Source: Bacteroidales bacterium
Lineage (GTDB): Bacteria; Bacteroidota; Bacteroidia; Bacteroidales; FEN-979
Direction of reading: 5' to 3'
Length of the DNA stretch: 52,745 nt
Assembly: GCA_014860625.1 (NCBI GenBank)
Contig: JACZJJ010000067.1
Location: 1 to 52,745, forward strand
The notes beneath the pieces were generated by a model. The model was not told where the DNA came from and ran no database searches. It was given only the letters and a program-made list of their open reading frames with translations. Each line of letters starts with the position of its first letter. The first letter of the stretch is position 1. Both the position numbers and the translations under genes were made by a program. This document shows, piece after piece, positions 44,741 through 52,745 of this stretch.

Positions 44741-47700
44741 CTCTTCCCCTTCGTCCAATCTTCCAATCTCTGGAACATCACGTAGAGGGCAGGGATAACC
44801 ATTACTCCGCAAATCGTTGCCAGGAGCATACCTCCAAATACTGAGGTTCCCAGGGCATGCCGGCTGGCAGCACCTGCACCGCCGGCAAGTACCAAGGGCA
44901 CAACACCTAAGATAAATGCGAAGGAGGTCATCAGGATGGGCCGGAAACGAAGTTTCGCAGCTGCTTTGGAGGCTTCAATCAGATCCATTCCCTCTTCGTG
45001 CTTTTGTCGGGCGAACTCCACAATGAGGATCGCATTTTTGGCCACCAGACCTATCAGCATAATCAACCCGATCTGAGCATAAATGTTGTTCTGAAGGCCG
45101 GATAACCACTGCAACCCTAAAGCACCGAAGATACCAAAAGGCATAGCCAGCAGAATGGGGAGTGGTAAAAACCAGCTCTCATATTTGGCAGCGAGAAGCA
45201 GGAATACAAAGACAAAACAAAGCGCAAATACGTAGGGAGCCTGGTTTCCTGCTATCAGCTCCTGTCGTGTGAGACCTGAATATTCATATCCGAATCCGAA
45301 AGGCAGCGTCTCTTTTGCAACTTCAGCGACTGCTTCGATCGCCTGTCCCGAAGAGTATCCTGCCGCAGGGGAGATGGTGAAGCTGGAGGAACTGTAAAGG
45401 TTGAACCGCCTTACGACATCAGGGCCCTGAATGGGGACCAGACTGACGAGTGTTCCCAGAGGAACCATTTCTCCTCTCGTGGATCTGACATAGATCAGAT
45501 TGATATCCTCGGGGTTCGACCGGTAAAGGGCATCCGCCTGAATGATCACCCTGTAGGATTTTCCAAATTGATTGTAATCGTTCACATAGAGGCTCCCGAA
45601 TTGGGCCTGGAGCGTGCCGTAGATCTGGCTGACCGGAACCCCCATCGTCTTTGCTTTGTCTTTGTTGACGATGAGGAAATATTGCGGGATGTCGACCCGG
45701 AAACCGGTATATACATTGCCAAGGACTTTGTTCTGCATGGCAGCATACGCAAATTTACCCGTTACTTCCGCCAGTTTATCCAGGTCGGCACCCACTTTAT
45801 CTTCCAGCTGCAGTTCAAGTCCTCCGGTGGTTCCCAATCCGGAAATTGCCGGGGCGTTAAATGCCATGCAGATTCCTTTCTGGATTTTGTTCAGTTTTTG
45901 CTGTAATCTGGCAATGATCGATTGTACTTTCAGGGAATCATTCGTACGTTCATCCCAGGGTTGAAGCTTCACAAATACTGCCCCGCTTGTTGTGCTCACG
46001 GTACCATCCAGGATGCTGTATCCGGGAACTGCTGAGAATGATTGAACACCAGGGGATTCTTCCAGAATATCTTCAATCTCTCTCATGATATCATCAGTCA
46101 TCGCCAGCGATACACCTTTGGGGGAAATCACGTTTACGAAGAAATATCCCTGATCTTCCTCAGGCAAAAATCCGGAAGGAAGATATTTCATGACAACAAT
46201 GACCATAATGGTAGCCACTGCCAAAAAAATGATCGGCCGGCTGATGTGGTGCAAAAAAGAGTTGACGATCGACATGTACTTGTTCGTCGTGTATAAAAAT
46301 CCTTTATCAAACCCGTTGAAGAATTTTCCAATCAGCCCTTTGCGTTCTGGCTTTGGCTTCAGAAGAAGGACGCACATGGCCGGGCTCAACGTAAGTGCGA
46401 GCACTCCAGAGATAATGATGGAAGAGGTGAGTGTGAGTGCAAACTGCTTATACATCTGCCCTGTTGTGCCTCCCAGGAATGAAACCGGAATGAATACTGC
46501 CGACAGAACCAGTGTTATGGTGAGAATCGCCGGAGCGATCTCTTTCATCGTCTCTTTGGTAGCTTCCAGCGGACTCATGCCATGTTCATCGATTTTCTCC
46601 TGCACGGCTTCCAATACCACAATGGCGTCATCTACAACAATCCCGATGGCCAGTACCAATGCAAAAAGGGTTAGCATGTTGATTGAAAATCCAAAGAGGG
46701 TGAATGCCGCCAGTGCTCCGATAAGGGATACAGGCACCGTAACGGCAGGGATAAGGGTGGCCCGCCAATCCTGGAGAAAGATAAAGACGACAATGAAAAC
46801 CAGGATAAACGCTTCCAGCAATGTCTTCATCACATCATGAACAGAGGCATCCACAAATTCAACGGTGTCGAGACCCACTTCATACGATAGTCCGGGAGGG
46901 AACTGGCTTGCCAATAAAGCCATCGTGTTGTTGCAATCCTCACGAATCTGGGTTGCATTGGACCCTGGTGCCTGATATACCGCGATGAATGGAGAGGATT
47001 TTTTATTGTACCGGGTCCTAACATCATATGTTTTCAATCCCAGTTCAGTCCGGGCAACATCTTTCATCCGAACGATGGATCCGTCAATTTTTGTTTTGAT
47101 GACGATGTTATTGAACTCCTCGATAGATTTGAGTCTTCCTTCAGCCCGAATGATGTATGACAGTTCTTGTCCGGGTACAGCAGGATTTTTACCGATAGCT
47201 CCGGCGGCTGCTTCCACATTCTGGTCCTGGATGGCGTTTGTCACATCTTCCGTTGTGATGCTGAGCCCGGCCATCCGGTCAGGATTCAGCCAGATGCGCA
47301 TGGCATAGTCGTCACCTCCCAGCAAGCTGACATCCCCAACCCCCTCAATACGTTTTAAGGTATTGACAATATTGATTTGGGCATAGTTTGAAAGAAATTC
47401 AAAATTGTACGTTGTATCCTCTGCGGTGAGTGCATAGAGCATCAGGATGCTCGGATTTCGTTTCATGACGATTACACCACCCTGTGTCACAGCAGCAGGA
47501 AGTACGTTGAATGCTCGCTGAGCACGATTCTGGGTGTTCACCGTGGCCATATCCGGATCGGTTCCCACCTCAAAATATACCGTGATATTGCAGGAACCGT
47601 CGTTGCCGCACTGCGATGTCATGTACATCATATCTTCTACTCCGTTGATCTGCTCCTCCAGGGGAACGGCAACGGTTTTTTGCACTACCTCAGCACTGGC

Positions 47701-47853
47701 TCCCGGGTAATAGGCGGTCACCTGCACGGTAGGAGGAACCACGTCGGGGTATTGGGAAACCGGCAGAACCATCAGGCTCAGTACACCTACCAATGTGATT
47801 AAGATGGCGATGACAAAAGAGAGAATCGGGCGTTGTATAAATTGTTGTAGCAT
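44728..47853 (-). CDS. RND multidrug efflux pump, HAE1/AcrB type
   Basis: A 1041-residue inner-membrane pump that exports hydrophobic compounds using the proton gradient. Typical start FIQRPILSFVIAILITLVGV, twelve transmembrane helices in two halves, and large periplasmic loops. The proton-relay residues are present: paired Asp in AIGIVVDDAIVVLEAV (helix 4) and Lys in GLVAKNAILIVEFA (helix 10). PVSQYPDVVPPTVQV and FNVLPAAVTQGG are porter-domain landmarks. Length is normal. Its adaptor is encoded upstream and its channel downstream. The C-terminal tail KRRKR comes partly from the heptamer array and may vary between strains. Confidence 0.96.
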   Translation of the reverse strand: MLQQFIQRPILSFVIAILITLVGVLSLMVLPVSQYPDVVPPTVQVTAYYPGASAEVVQKTVAVPLEEQINGVEDMMYMTSQCGNDGSCNITVYFEVGTDPDMATVNTQNRAQRAFNVLPAAVTQGGVIVMKRNPSILMLYALTAEDTTYNFEFLSNYAQINIVNTLKRIEGVGDVSLLGGDDYAMRIWLNPDRMAGLSITTEDVTNAIQDQNVEAAAGAIGKNPAVPGQELSYIIRAEGRLKSIEEFNNIVIKTKIDGSIVRMKDVARTELGLKTYDVRTRYNKKSSPFIAVYQAPGSNATQIREDCNNTMALLASQFPPGLSYEVGLDTVEFVDASVHDVMKTLLEAFILVFIVVFIFLQDWRATLIPAVTVPVSLIGALAAFTLFGFSINMLTLFALVLAIGIVVDDAIVVLEAVQEKIDEHGMSPLEATKETMKEIAPAILTITLVLSAVFIPVSFLGGTTGQMYKQFALTLTSSIIISGVLALTLSPAMCVLLLKPKPERKGLIGKFFNGFDKGFLYTTNKYMSIVNSFLHHISRPIIFLAVATIMVIVVMKYLPSGFLPEEDQGYFFVNVISPKGVSLAMTDDIMREIEDILEESPGVQSFSAVPGYSILDGTVSTTSGAVFVKLQPWDERTNDSLKVQSIIARLQQKLNKIQKGICMAFNAPAISGLGTTGGLELQLEDKVGADLDKLAEVTGKFAYAAMQNKVLGNVYTGFRVDIPQYFLIVNKDKAKTMGVPVSQIYGTLQAQFGSLYVNDYNQFGKSYRVIIQADALYRSNPEDINLIYVRSTRGEMVPLGTLVSLVPIQGPDVVRRFNLYSSSSFTISPAAGYSSGQAIEAVAEVAKETLPFGFGYEYSGLTRQELIAGNQAPYVFALCFVFVFLLLAAKYESWFLPLPILLAMPFGIFGALGLQWLSGLQNNIYAQIGLIMLIGLVAKNAILIVEFARQKHEEGMDLIEASKAAAKLRFRPILMTSFAFILGVVPLVLAGGAGAASRHALGTSVFGGMLLATICGVMVIPALYVMFQRLEDWTKGKRRKR

Positions 47854-47889
47854 AGTTCCAATTTCGATTTACGATTTACGATTTTCCTG

Positions 47890-47985
47890 CATTCCTACAT
47901 TCCTACATTCCTGCATTCCTGCATTCCTACATTCCTGCATTCCTGCATTCCTACATTCCTGCATTCCTGCATTCCTACATTCCTA
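47890..47985. repeat. octamer array CATTCCT(A/G), 12 units
   Basis: Twelve 8-bp units. The last base follows the order A A G G A G G A G G A A. The array ends 3 bp from the adaptor stop codon (47989-47991) and separates adaptor from pump. Heptamer-like GATTTAC units (about 47860-47882) precede it. Confidence 0.95.
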
Positions 47986-47988
47986 CAT

Positions 47989-49167
47989 TCATTTGATGAT
48001 CTCCGGCACCTTCAATGTATCTTTCACCAGAACAGGGGTGATTACCATACCATCTTTGATCTTCTGATATCCTTCCAGCAAAATTCTGTCTCCACTCTTC
48101 AGCCCTTTCATGACAACCACCATATTTTGAATATGCTGTCCTGTTTCAACAGGAACCCGCTGGATTTTATTTGCAGAGTCGACGGTGAAGACAAAATCTT
48201 TGTCCTGGATCGGTTGCAAGCTTGATTGAGGGATGAGAATTCCATCATCCTCTGTGCCAAGGATAAGTGTCACTTCGCTGTACATACCCGGTTTGATGAG
48301 CCCGTCTTCGTTTGGAAACTCCGCTCTGAGGGCAATAGTTCCCGTAGCCGGATCAATTTCACGGCCGATAAAATCAATTTTTCCGGCGAACGGGTAGGTC
48401 TGTTTGTTGGAGAGCATCATATAAACCGGAATGGAGTTGTTATCCTTCAGGTTATCGTGTCCCTTCAGATCATCCTTATGTTCAAGCACCCAGCTCATGA
48501 TCGAGATATAGCTGGTTTCATTCATCTGGAAATTCACATAAATGGGATCTACGGAAGAAACTGTTGCGAGAAGTGTACTTTCTCCACGCCCGACAAGGTT
48601 CCCCGGGCGAACCTGAACGGCTCCGATATAGCCTGTAATGGGGGAGGAGATGGTCGTATAGGAGAGGTTCAGCTTAGCCTGCTGCAAGCTTGCTTCACCG
48701 CTTGCTACGGCTGCTTTTGCCTGCTTCTCCTCAGTAACGGCAACATCGAAGTCGTTCTGGCTGATGGCATTGGTCGCAACCAATGGTCGCAATCTCGCTA
48801 CATTAAGCTGGGCATATTGCCAGGCAGCTTCTTTGTTGGCGAGATCAGCTTGTGCAAAGTCGAGACTGTTGATGTATTCAGATTTCTCTATGGTGAACAG
48901 CACCTGTCCTTTCTGTACAATGGATCCTTCCCTGAATGACCAGTTCTCAAGATATCCTTCCACCCGGGCTCGTATTTCTACCGTTGGAATCCCTTCTGCA
49001 AGACCTACCATGTCCATCGACAAAGGAACCTGAGATCCCTCAAGGGTCATCACCTTCAGGGATGGCGGTGTTTGTTGCTGATCATTTTTCGTTTTACATG
49101 CCGGACAAAGAAAAAGCAGGGAGACGAAAATGATTGTCAGCCCGGAAAGAATCAATCTGTTCTTCAT
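47989..49167 (-). CDS. RND efflux periplasmic adaptor (AcrA/MexA type)
   Basis: A 392-residue membrane-fusion lipoprotein. The signal ends in CPAC with probable lipidated Cys24. The lipoyl half-motifs RARVEGYLENWSFREGSIVQKGQVLF and SPITGYIGAVQVRPGNLV flank a helical hairpin (about 95-150: DFAQADLANKEAAWQYAQLN). Beta-barrel and membrane-proximal domains follow (GKIDFIGREIDPATGTIALR, PGMYSEVTLILG). It links the pump to the TolC channel. First gene of the operon; the -7 box TACTTTTG lies about 49 bp upstream. I start at MKNRLIL (49167) rather than 49173. Confidence 0.94.
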   Translation of the reverse strand: MKNRLILSGLTIIFVSLLFLCPACKTKNDQQQTPPSLKVMTLEGSQVPLSMDMVGLAEGIPTVEIRARVEGYLENWSFREGSIVQKGQVLFTIEKSEYINSLDFAQADLANKEAAWQYAQLNVARLRPLVATNAISQNDFDVAVTEEKQAKAAVASGEASLQQAKLNLSYTTISSPITGYIGAVQVRPGNLVGRGESTLLATVSSVDPIYVNFQMNETSYISIMSWVLEHKDDLKGHDNLKDNNSIPVYMMLSNKQTYPFAGKIDFIGREIDPATGTIALRAEFPNEDGLIKPGMYSEVTLILGTEDDGILIPQSSLQPIQDKDFVFTVDSANKIQRVPVETGQHIQNMVVVMKGLKSGDRILLEGYQKIKDGMVITPVLVKDTLKVPEIIK

Positions 49168-49215
49168 AATCAAATTGAATTAAATCAGTTGAAGAATTAT
49201 TTACTTATGACCTTT

Positions 49216-49254
49216 CAAAAGTAAGAAAATATCTAATGAATAATGGTATTTTTG
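49216..49254. promoter_or_regulatory. divergent promoter pair for efflux operon and helical-repeat gene
   Basis: The minus strand has TACTTTTG (49216-49223) for the adaptor operon. The plus strand has TATTTTTG (49247-49254) for the gene at 49284. Both fit TAnnTTTG; neither has a perfect TTTG at -33. The two promoters share about 40 bp, so polymerase binding in one direction may affect the other. Confidence 0.55.
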
Positions 49255-49283
49255 CTCGCTCACCGGAGCTCTTCTTTTCAGGA

Positions 49284-51980
49284 ATGTTATTTAAGCGCAT
49301 TTTTCTTCTTTTTCTCATCTGTTTCCCTTTTTACCTCTCCGCACAGGATGTAAGTTTCAGGCATCAGGCTGACAAACAATCATATATATCCTTCCAGCAA
49401 CCTGCAAGTCCCCTTTCTTCCAACGGGAATGCCATGCTTATTAAACTCGCCGCTGCGTTGGATGCGAATCTTAGGCATCTGAAGATCGGTATCACTTTTC
49501 ATGAGATTTTTGAGGGAAGAACTCCGGCCATGAAAAGCCCTGAAGTCACCATTCGGATTCAAGGCATTCGCCCGTTCCTGACTCCAGGTTACCGCGGCTT
49601 CCCGATGGAAGAAATGTTGACACCAGATTTGTTAACCTGCAACCTGAATCTGATTGATCTCCCCGACAGCAACATCCTCCGTCAGTACCGGCTTAGCAAT
49701 CTCAGTGTTAGCCAGCTTGCTTCGGGTTATGTCAGTACTGAAATCCCGCTTATGCAGCCCGGGAAATTTTCCATTACGCTTAGCGACATCACGTTCCATT
49801 TCAGCGACCAGGCTCTCGAAAGGTTTCAGAACCGGACAGGACTGATCGACGATTATTATGCAGCATCGGCCCTGGTTGACTCCCTGTTGGAATCTGCCAA
49901 CGGTTATACTCCGTTATCGTTGCATGACTTGCCCGGGAAGTACATCCTCCTGATGGAGATCAACAGGATTGTAAGCCTGATAAGAGATCACCGTTTTGAA
50001 GAACAGCTCCTTCTGAAAGAGGACGATCCTGAACAGTTTACCGGGAAATTCCTGCAGCTGGATAAATTTTCCCGGAGTGCAACCATGACCTTTGAGCAAC
50101 AGATACAGGGGCCGGTTCCCATCCCGTGGGGCGGGGATTTAATCCCTCTCGCTGATGAATACGTTTCCCATCTTGTATCATATATCCATAAATCCAAATT
50201 GTTGAACGGCATCCGGGGAGGTATCTATAAAGAATATATAGACTCTTGGTTTCAGGTTTCAGGTTTTGCCAATGAAGAGTCAAATTTCAAGGAGCTGATC
50301 AGAAAAATGTATCCTGGAGAGAATCCTGAAGACTATATTTCAATGATCGCACAAACTGTCTGGGATGCGTACCTTCGACGTACAAGGATGATGATTGACA
50401 GCTACGATTATTTTGGCGCAATCGTCTTGCTGCAACATGCTGCAGCATTCAGGGATCGAATTCCGATGCAGCTGCATCCCGATTACAAGCCTCTTCAGGT
50501 TGAGGCGATTAAGGGAATCTATGCGTCATATCTTGGGATTGCCGAAACGTGCATTGACCTCCAACGATTTCAGATGGCAGAAGAGTATATCAGCCATGCC
50601 GGTGAATACCTGGCCGATTACAGGGAAGTGATTCCTGCCGACACCATGTTTCAGCGGGTGTTCAGGAAACTGTTCAACCGACGCCTGCAGGGATGTGATT
50701 ACATCCTTGCCGGGAAGCAATACCAGGAAGCCCTCGATTGCTACCAGATTTTCTCTCTCAGTTATCCTCCTGAAATGATCAGCTATGTGGAGGATCATGT
50801 ACATAGCCGGGAGCAGCAGGCACTTAAGGGACTGTTTTTTCTTGAGAAAGAAAAGACGTTGTTACTTGTGAGGCAACGGGATCCTGACAGCGCCCTCACC
50901 TGCTACGACAACGCCTGCCTGTTGGGAGAGATGATAACCGGTGATCCGGAGATTCAAACTGTGATTGATGGCCTGAACAACAGGATGTTACCGATCCGGT
51001 ACCGGCAACTTGCCGACAGAGCCACCTACTTGTACATGACCTACAATCACGAGGAGGCTTACAAAACGTTCAATTATCTCAAAGAGATTGGCGAACGTCT
51101 GAATTACCCTGAAGATACTGCGTTGTCCCGCATGTACATTGAGTCCTACAAGCACCATATGCTGAACGAGTTGTCGATGGCAACGGGAATGATCTGGAAG
51201 GATGAACTTGACCAGGCGAAAGAGTATGCCAGCGAGGTGGAGAGTGTGATGGATTTATACAACCTCGAGAAAGATCCGGATCTGCAGTCGGCCCTGAACA
51301 GTTACCGGGAGAAGATTGATCTGAAAGCATGTCTCGGTGTCAAAGAAGAGGGGGATTTTCTTGCAATAAGGGCGTGGAAAAATATTGAGATGAAACATTT
51401 TGACATGGCTGTCAAGCAATTGGGTGAGGCCAGGCAGAAAGCACGCCAGCATCCGGAGTGTGTGATAGAGCTGCAGACCATTGACGATACGATAAAAAAA
51501 TACATCTCTGCGGCATTTTACCAGGAGAAACAGCTTCAGGCAAGCAACCAGGTGGCTCTGGGAAATTTTCGGGAAGCAATTCAGCGGGTGAGCGACAATG
51601 AGCGGTTTTACCGGAACACGGAGCTTGAAAAACTTGGGGTTCCGTTCATCTCTCTCCTTGATTTTGTTGCCCGTTCATCCAGAGTCCCCATGTATCTGGA
51701 GGCGATCTCCTATTTCCTGAAGAACGGTGAGGCATCTTCCGCATGGATTTGTATGACCTGGTTGAAACGGGATGGCGTTGATGCGCGGGATGTCAGGGAT
51801 CTTCAGGAGTTGGTGGGAAGTGCTCTTTCTAAGCGCGATTTTGACCTGTTTCCTGGAAGTGATCCTGAGGAAAGAACCAAAAGTTATGCGGGAGGGAATC
51901 GCTGGTTTAGTAAATTTGCACAAGCTTATACCGACAGATGGCAGCAACTTCAATCGGAACAGTTACTCAAAACACCATAA
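49284..51980 (+). CDS. large exported helical-repeat protein, function unknown
   Basis: An 898-residue protein. Signal peptide MLFKRIFLLFLICFPFYLSA. The N-terminal part (about 25-190) is beta-rich, with phrases such as LRHLKIGITFHEIFEG and GKFSITLSDITFHF. The remaining about 650 residues are helical, with TPR-like pairs (YKTFNYLKEIGERLNYPED, KHFDMAVKQLGEARQKARQH, DCYQIFSLSYPPEM). No enzyme motif is seen. I start at ATG 49284 because the -7 promoter box (49247-49254) lies after the earlier in-frame ATG at 49236. The gene ends 4 bp before the pepE ATG, so they are co-transcribed. I do not recognise a family name. Confidence 0.75.
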   Translation: MLFKRIFLLFLICFPFYLSAQDVSFRHQADKQSYISFQQPASPLSSNGNAMLIKLAAALDANLRHLKIGITFHEIFEGRTPAMKSPEVTIRIQGIRPFLTPGYRGFPMEEMLTPDLLTCNLNLIDLPDSNILRQYRLSNLSVSQLASGYVSTEIPLMQPGKFSITLSDITFHFSDQALERFQNRTGLIDDYYAASALVDSLLESANGYTPLSLHDLPGKYILLMEINRIVSLIRDHRFEEQLLLKEDDPEQFTGKFLQLDKFSRSATMTFEQQIQGPVPIPWGGDLIPLADEYVSHLVSYIHKSKLLNGIRGGIYKEYIDSWFQVSGFANEESNFKELIRKMYPGENPEDYISMIAQTVWDAYLRRTRMMIDSYDYFGAIVLLQHAAAFRDRIPMQLHPDYKPLQVEAIKGIYASYLGIAETCIDLQRFQMAEEYISHAGEYLADYREVIPADTMFQRVFRKLFNRRLQGCDYILAGKQYQEALDCYQIFSLSYPPEMISYVEDHVHSREQQALKGLFFLEKEKTLLLVRQRDPDSALTCYDNACLLGEMITGDPEIQTVIDGLNNRMLPIRYRQLADRATYLYMTYNHEEAYKTFNYLKEIGERLNYPEDTALSRMYIESYKHHMLNELSMATGMIWKDELDQAKEYASEVESVMDLYNLEKDPDLQSALNSYREKIDLKACLGVKEEGDFLAIRAWKNIEMKHFDMAVKQLGEARQKARQHPECVIELQTIDDTIKKYISAAFYQEKQLQASNQVALGNFREAIQRVSDNERFYRNTELEKLGVPFISLLDFVARSSRVPMYLEAISYFLKNGEASSAWICMTWLKRDGVDARDVRDLQELVGSALSKRDFDLFPGSDPEERTKSYAGGNRWFSKFAQAYTDRWQQLQSEQLLKTP

Positions 51981-51984
51981 TATT

Positions 51985-52728
51985 ATGAGCAGAAACCTAT
52001 TGCTGATCAGCAATTCAACAAACGCCGGAGAGGACTACCTTGCCTGGCCCAGGGAGCACCTGAAATCCTTTTATCATGGATATGGCGTAAAAGATATTCT
52101 TTTTGTACCCTATGCCGGGGTTAACCTTTCGCCAGCAAGTGTGGCAGATTCATTCGATGTATACGAAAAACGCGTTGCCGGCGTGTTCAGCGAATTGGGA
52201 CTGGGGATTCACTCCATTCACCGGGAAGCTGATCCGGTTGCGGCGGTGATGAATGCCGAAGCAATTGCAGTTGGAGGGGGGAACACCTTTCACCTGGTGA
52301 TGATGATGCAGGCAACAGGCGCTATGGATGCCATCCGCGAACGGGTACTTCAGGGAATCCCTTATGCGGGATGGAGTGCCGGATCCAATGTAGCCTGTCC
52401 TACTATGAAGACCACCAACGACATGCCTATCAGCGAACCTCCGTCGTTTAATTGTCTTAACCTCATTCCGTTTCAGATCAATCCTCACTACCTGGATGCC
52501 AATCCGGCGGGTCATGCAGGTGAGACCAGAGAACAGAGAATCCTGGAGTTCCTCACGGTAAACCACGACATCTATGTGGCTGGTTTGCGCGAAGGATGTC
52601 TGCTGAAAGTAATAGGAAATCAGATGGAACTTGTCGGGAAACGCCCGTTACGGATATTTAAATACGGGGAAGAGACATGGGAAGTGAATGCCGGGGAGGA
52701 TTTGGGATTTTTGTTGGCTAACCACTAA
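51985..52728 (+). CDS. pepE: dipeptidase E (peptidase S51)
   Basis: A 247-residue cytoplasmic serine peptidase that hydrolyses dipeptides with N-terminal Asp. Nucleophile Ser131 lies in YAGWSAGSNVACPT. AVGGGNTFHLV (about 95-105) and NPHYLDANPAGHAGETREQR (about 166-185, with His168) complete the family signature. E. coli PepE has 229 residues, so length is normal. I reject the longer frame from 51772 because it overlaps the upstream gene by more than 200 bp in another frame and adds unrelated sequence. It follows the helical-repeat gene by 4 bp. Only 17 bp of window remain after the stop. Confidence 0.93.
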   Translation: MSRNLLLISNSTNAGEDYLAWPREHLKSFYHGYGVKDILFVPYAGVNLSPASVADSFDVYEKRVAGVFSELGLGIHSIHREADPVAAVMNAEAIAVGGGNTFHLVMMMQATGAMDAIRERVLQGIPYAGWSAGSNVACPTMKTTNDMPISEPPSFNCLNLIPFQINPHYLDANPAGHAGETREQRILEFLTVNHDIYVAGLREGCLLKVIGNQMELVGKRPLRIFKYGEETWEVNAGEDLGFLLANH

Positions 52729-52745
52729 GTCCCCTTCAGGGGATT
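52727..52745 (-). repeat. dispersed 19-bp intergenic repeat, copy 2
   Basis: Reverse complement of the repeat at 13008-13026 (AATCCCCTGAAGGGGACTT), overlapping the pepE stop by 2 bp and cut by the window end. Confidence 0.8.

Noticed and set aside
44532-44844. Plus-strand frames rich in Ser, Pro and Leu
   Set aside because: They are produced by the 46-bp and heptamer repeats and oppose the efflux genes.

Overview
The window comes from a Bacteroidota chromosome, most like an environmental Bacteroidales/Marinilabiliales-type lineage. The evidence is internal. It has type IX secretion (T9SS) sorting domains of both type A and type B, a PorP/SprF protein, FISUMP and LruC surface lipoproteins, and LytS/LytTR signalling. 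It also has repeated matches to the Bacteroidota housekeeping promoter (TTTG, about 19 nt, TAnnTTTG), and the 16S-Ile-Ala-23S operon order. No species is claimed.

Layout. 1-5000: an rRNA operon on the minus strand (partial 23S, tRNA-Ala-TGC, tRNA-Ile-GAT, 16S) with two tandem promoters. 5.1-9.5 kb: a small outer-membrane barrel, a DUF302 protein, and a peptidase pair (M28 and PepD) in one minus-strand operon. 9.6-13 kb: a signalling cassette with a membrane sensor that fuses a SpoIIE phosphatase to an RsbW-like kinase, a STAS antagonist, and a stand-alone class III cyclase-like protein; a ZIP metal transporter follows. 14-17.6 kb: two tRNA-Leu genes, a decayed tRNA-Leu copy, a lipoprotein/LruC pair and a deleted DUF481 gene. 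17.6-21.7 kb: a worn mobile-element remnant (DUF932 protein, frameshifted PD-(D/E)XK nuclease, integrase N-terminus) bounded by near-identical 24-bp direct repeats, with a FISUMP lipoprotein inside. 21.7-30.2 kb: a T9SS type A protein, a second FISUMP lipoprotein, a two-component propeller kinase with its LytTR regulator, a decayed T9SS gene and a YfcC-type carrier. 30.3-38.2 kb: a four-gene T9SS surface operon (three exported proteins and a PorP/SprF partner), followed upstream by a sigma-54 activator and a soluble hybrid kinase. 38.2-40.9 kb: a GH17-like lipoprotein and an aromatic amino-acid decarboxylase. 40.9-49.2 kb: an RND efflux operon (adaptor, pump, TolC-type channel) ending in a TPR protein. 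49.2-52.7 kb: a large exported helical-repeat protein and dipeptidase PepE.

How the parts work together. The most system-like region is 30.3-38.2 kb. The surface operon has a convincing -24/-12 sigma-54 promoter in the 211 bp that separate it from the gene for a sigma-54-dependent activator and its kinase, so the three pieces form a self-contained regulated export unit. The phosphatase/kinase-STAS-cyclase cassette looks like a partner-switching circuit whose output may be nucleotide cyclisation. Across the window, many intergenic gaps carry arrays of 7- or 8-bp tandem repeats, each with a different unit. Some abut or enter gene ends, and two lie in the leader of a tRNA transcript.
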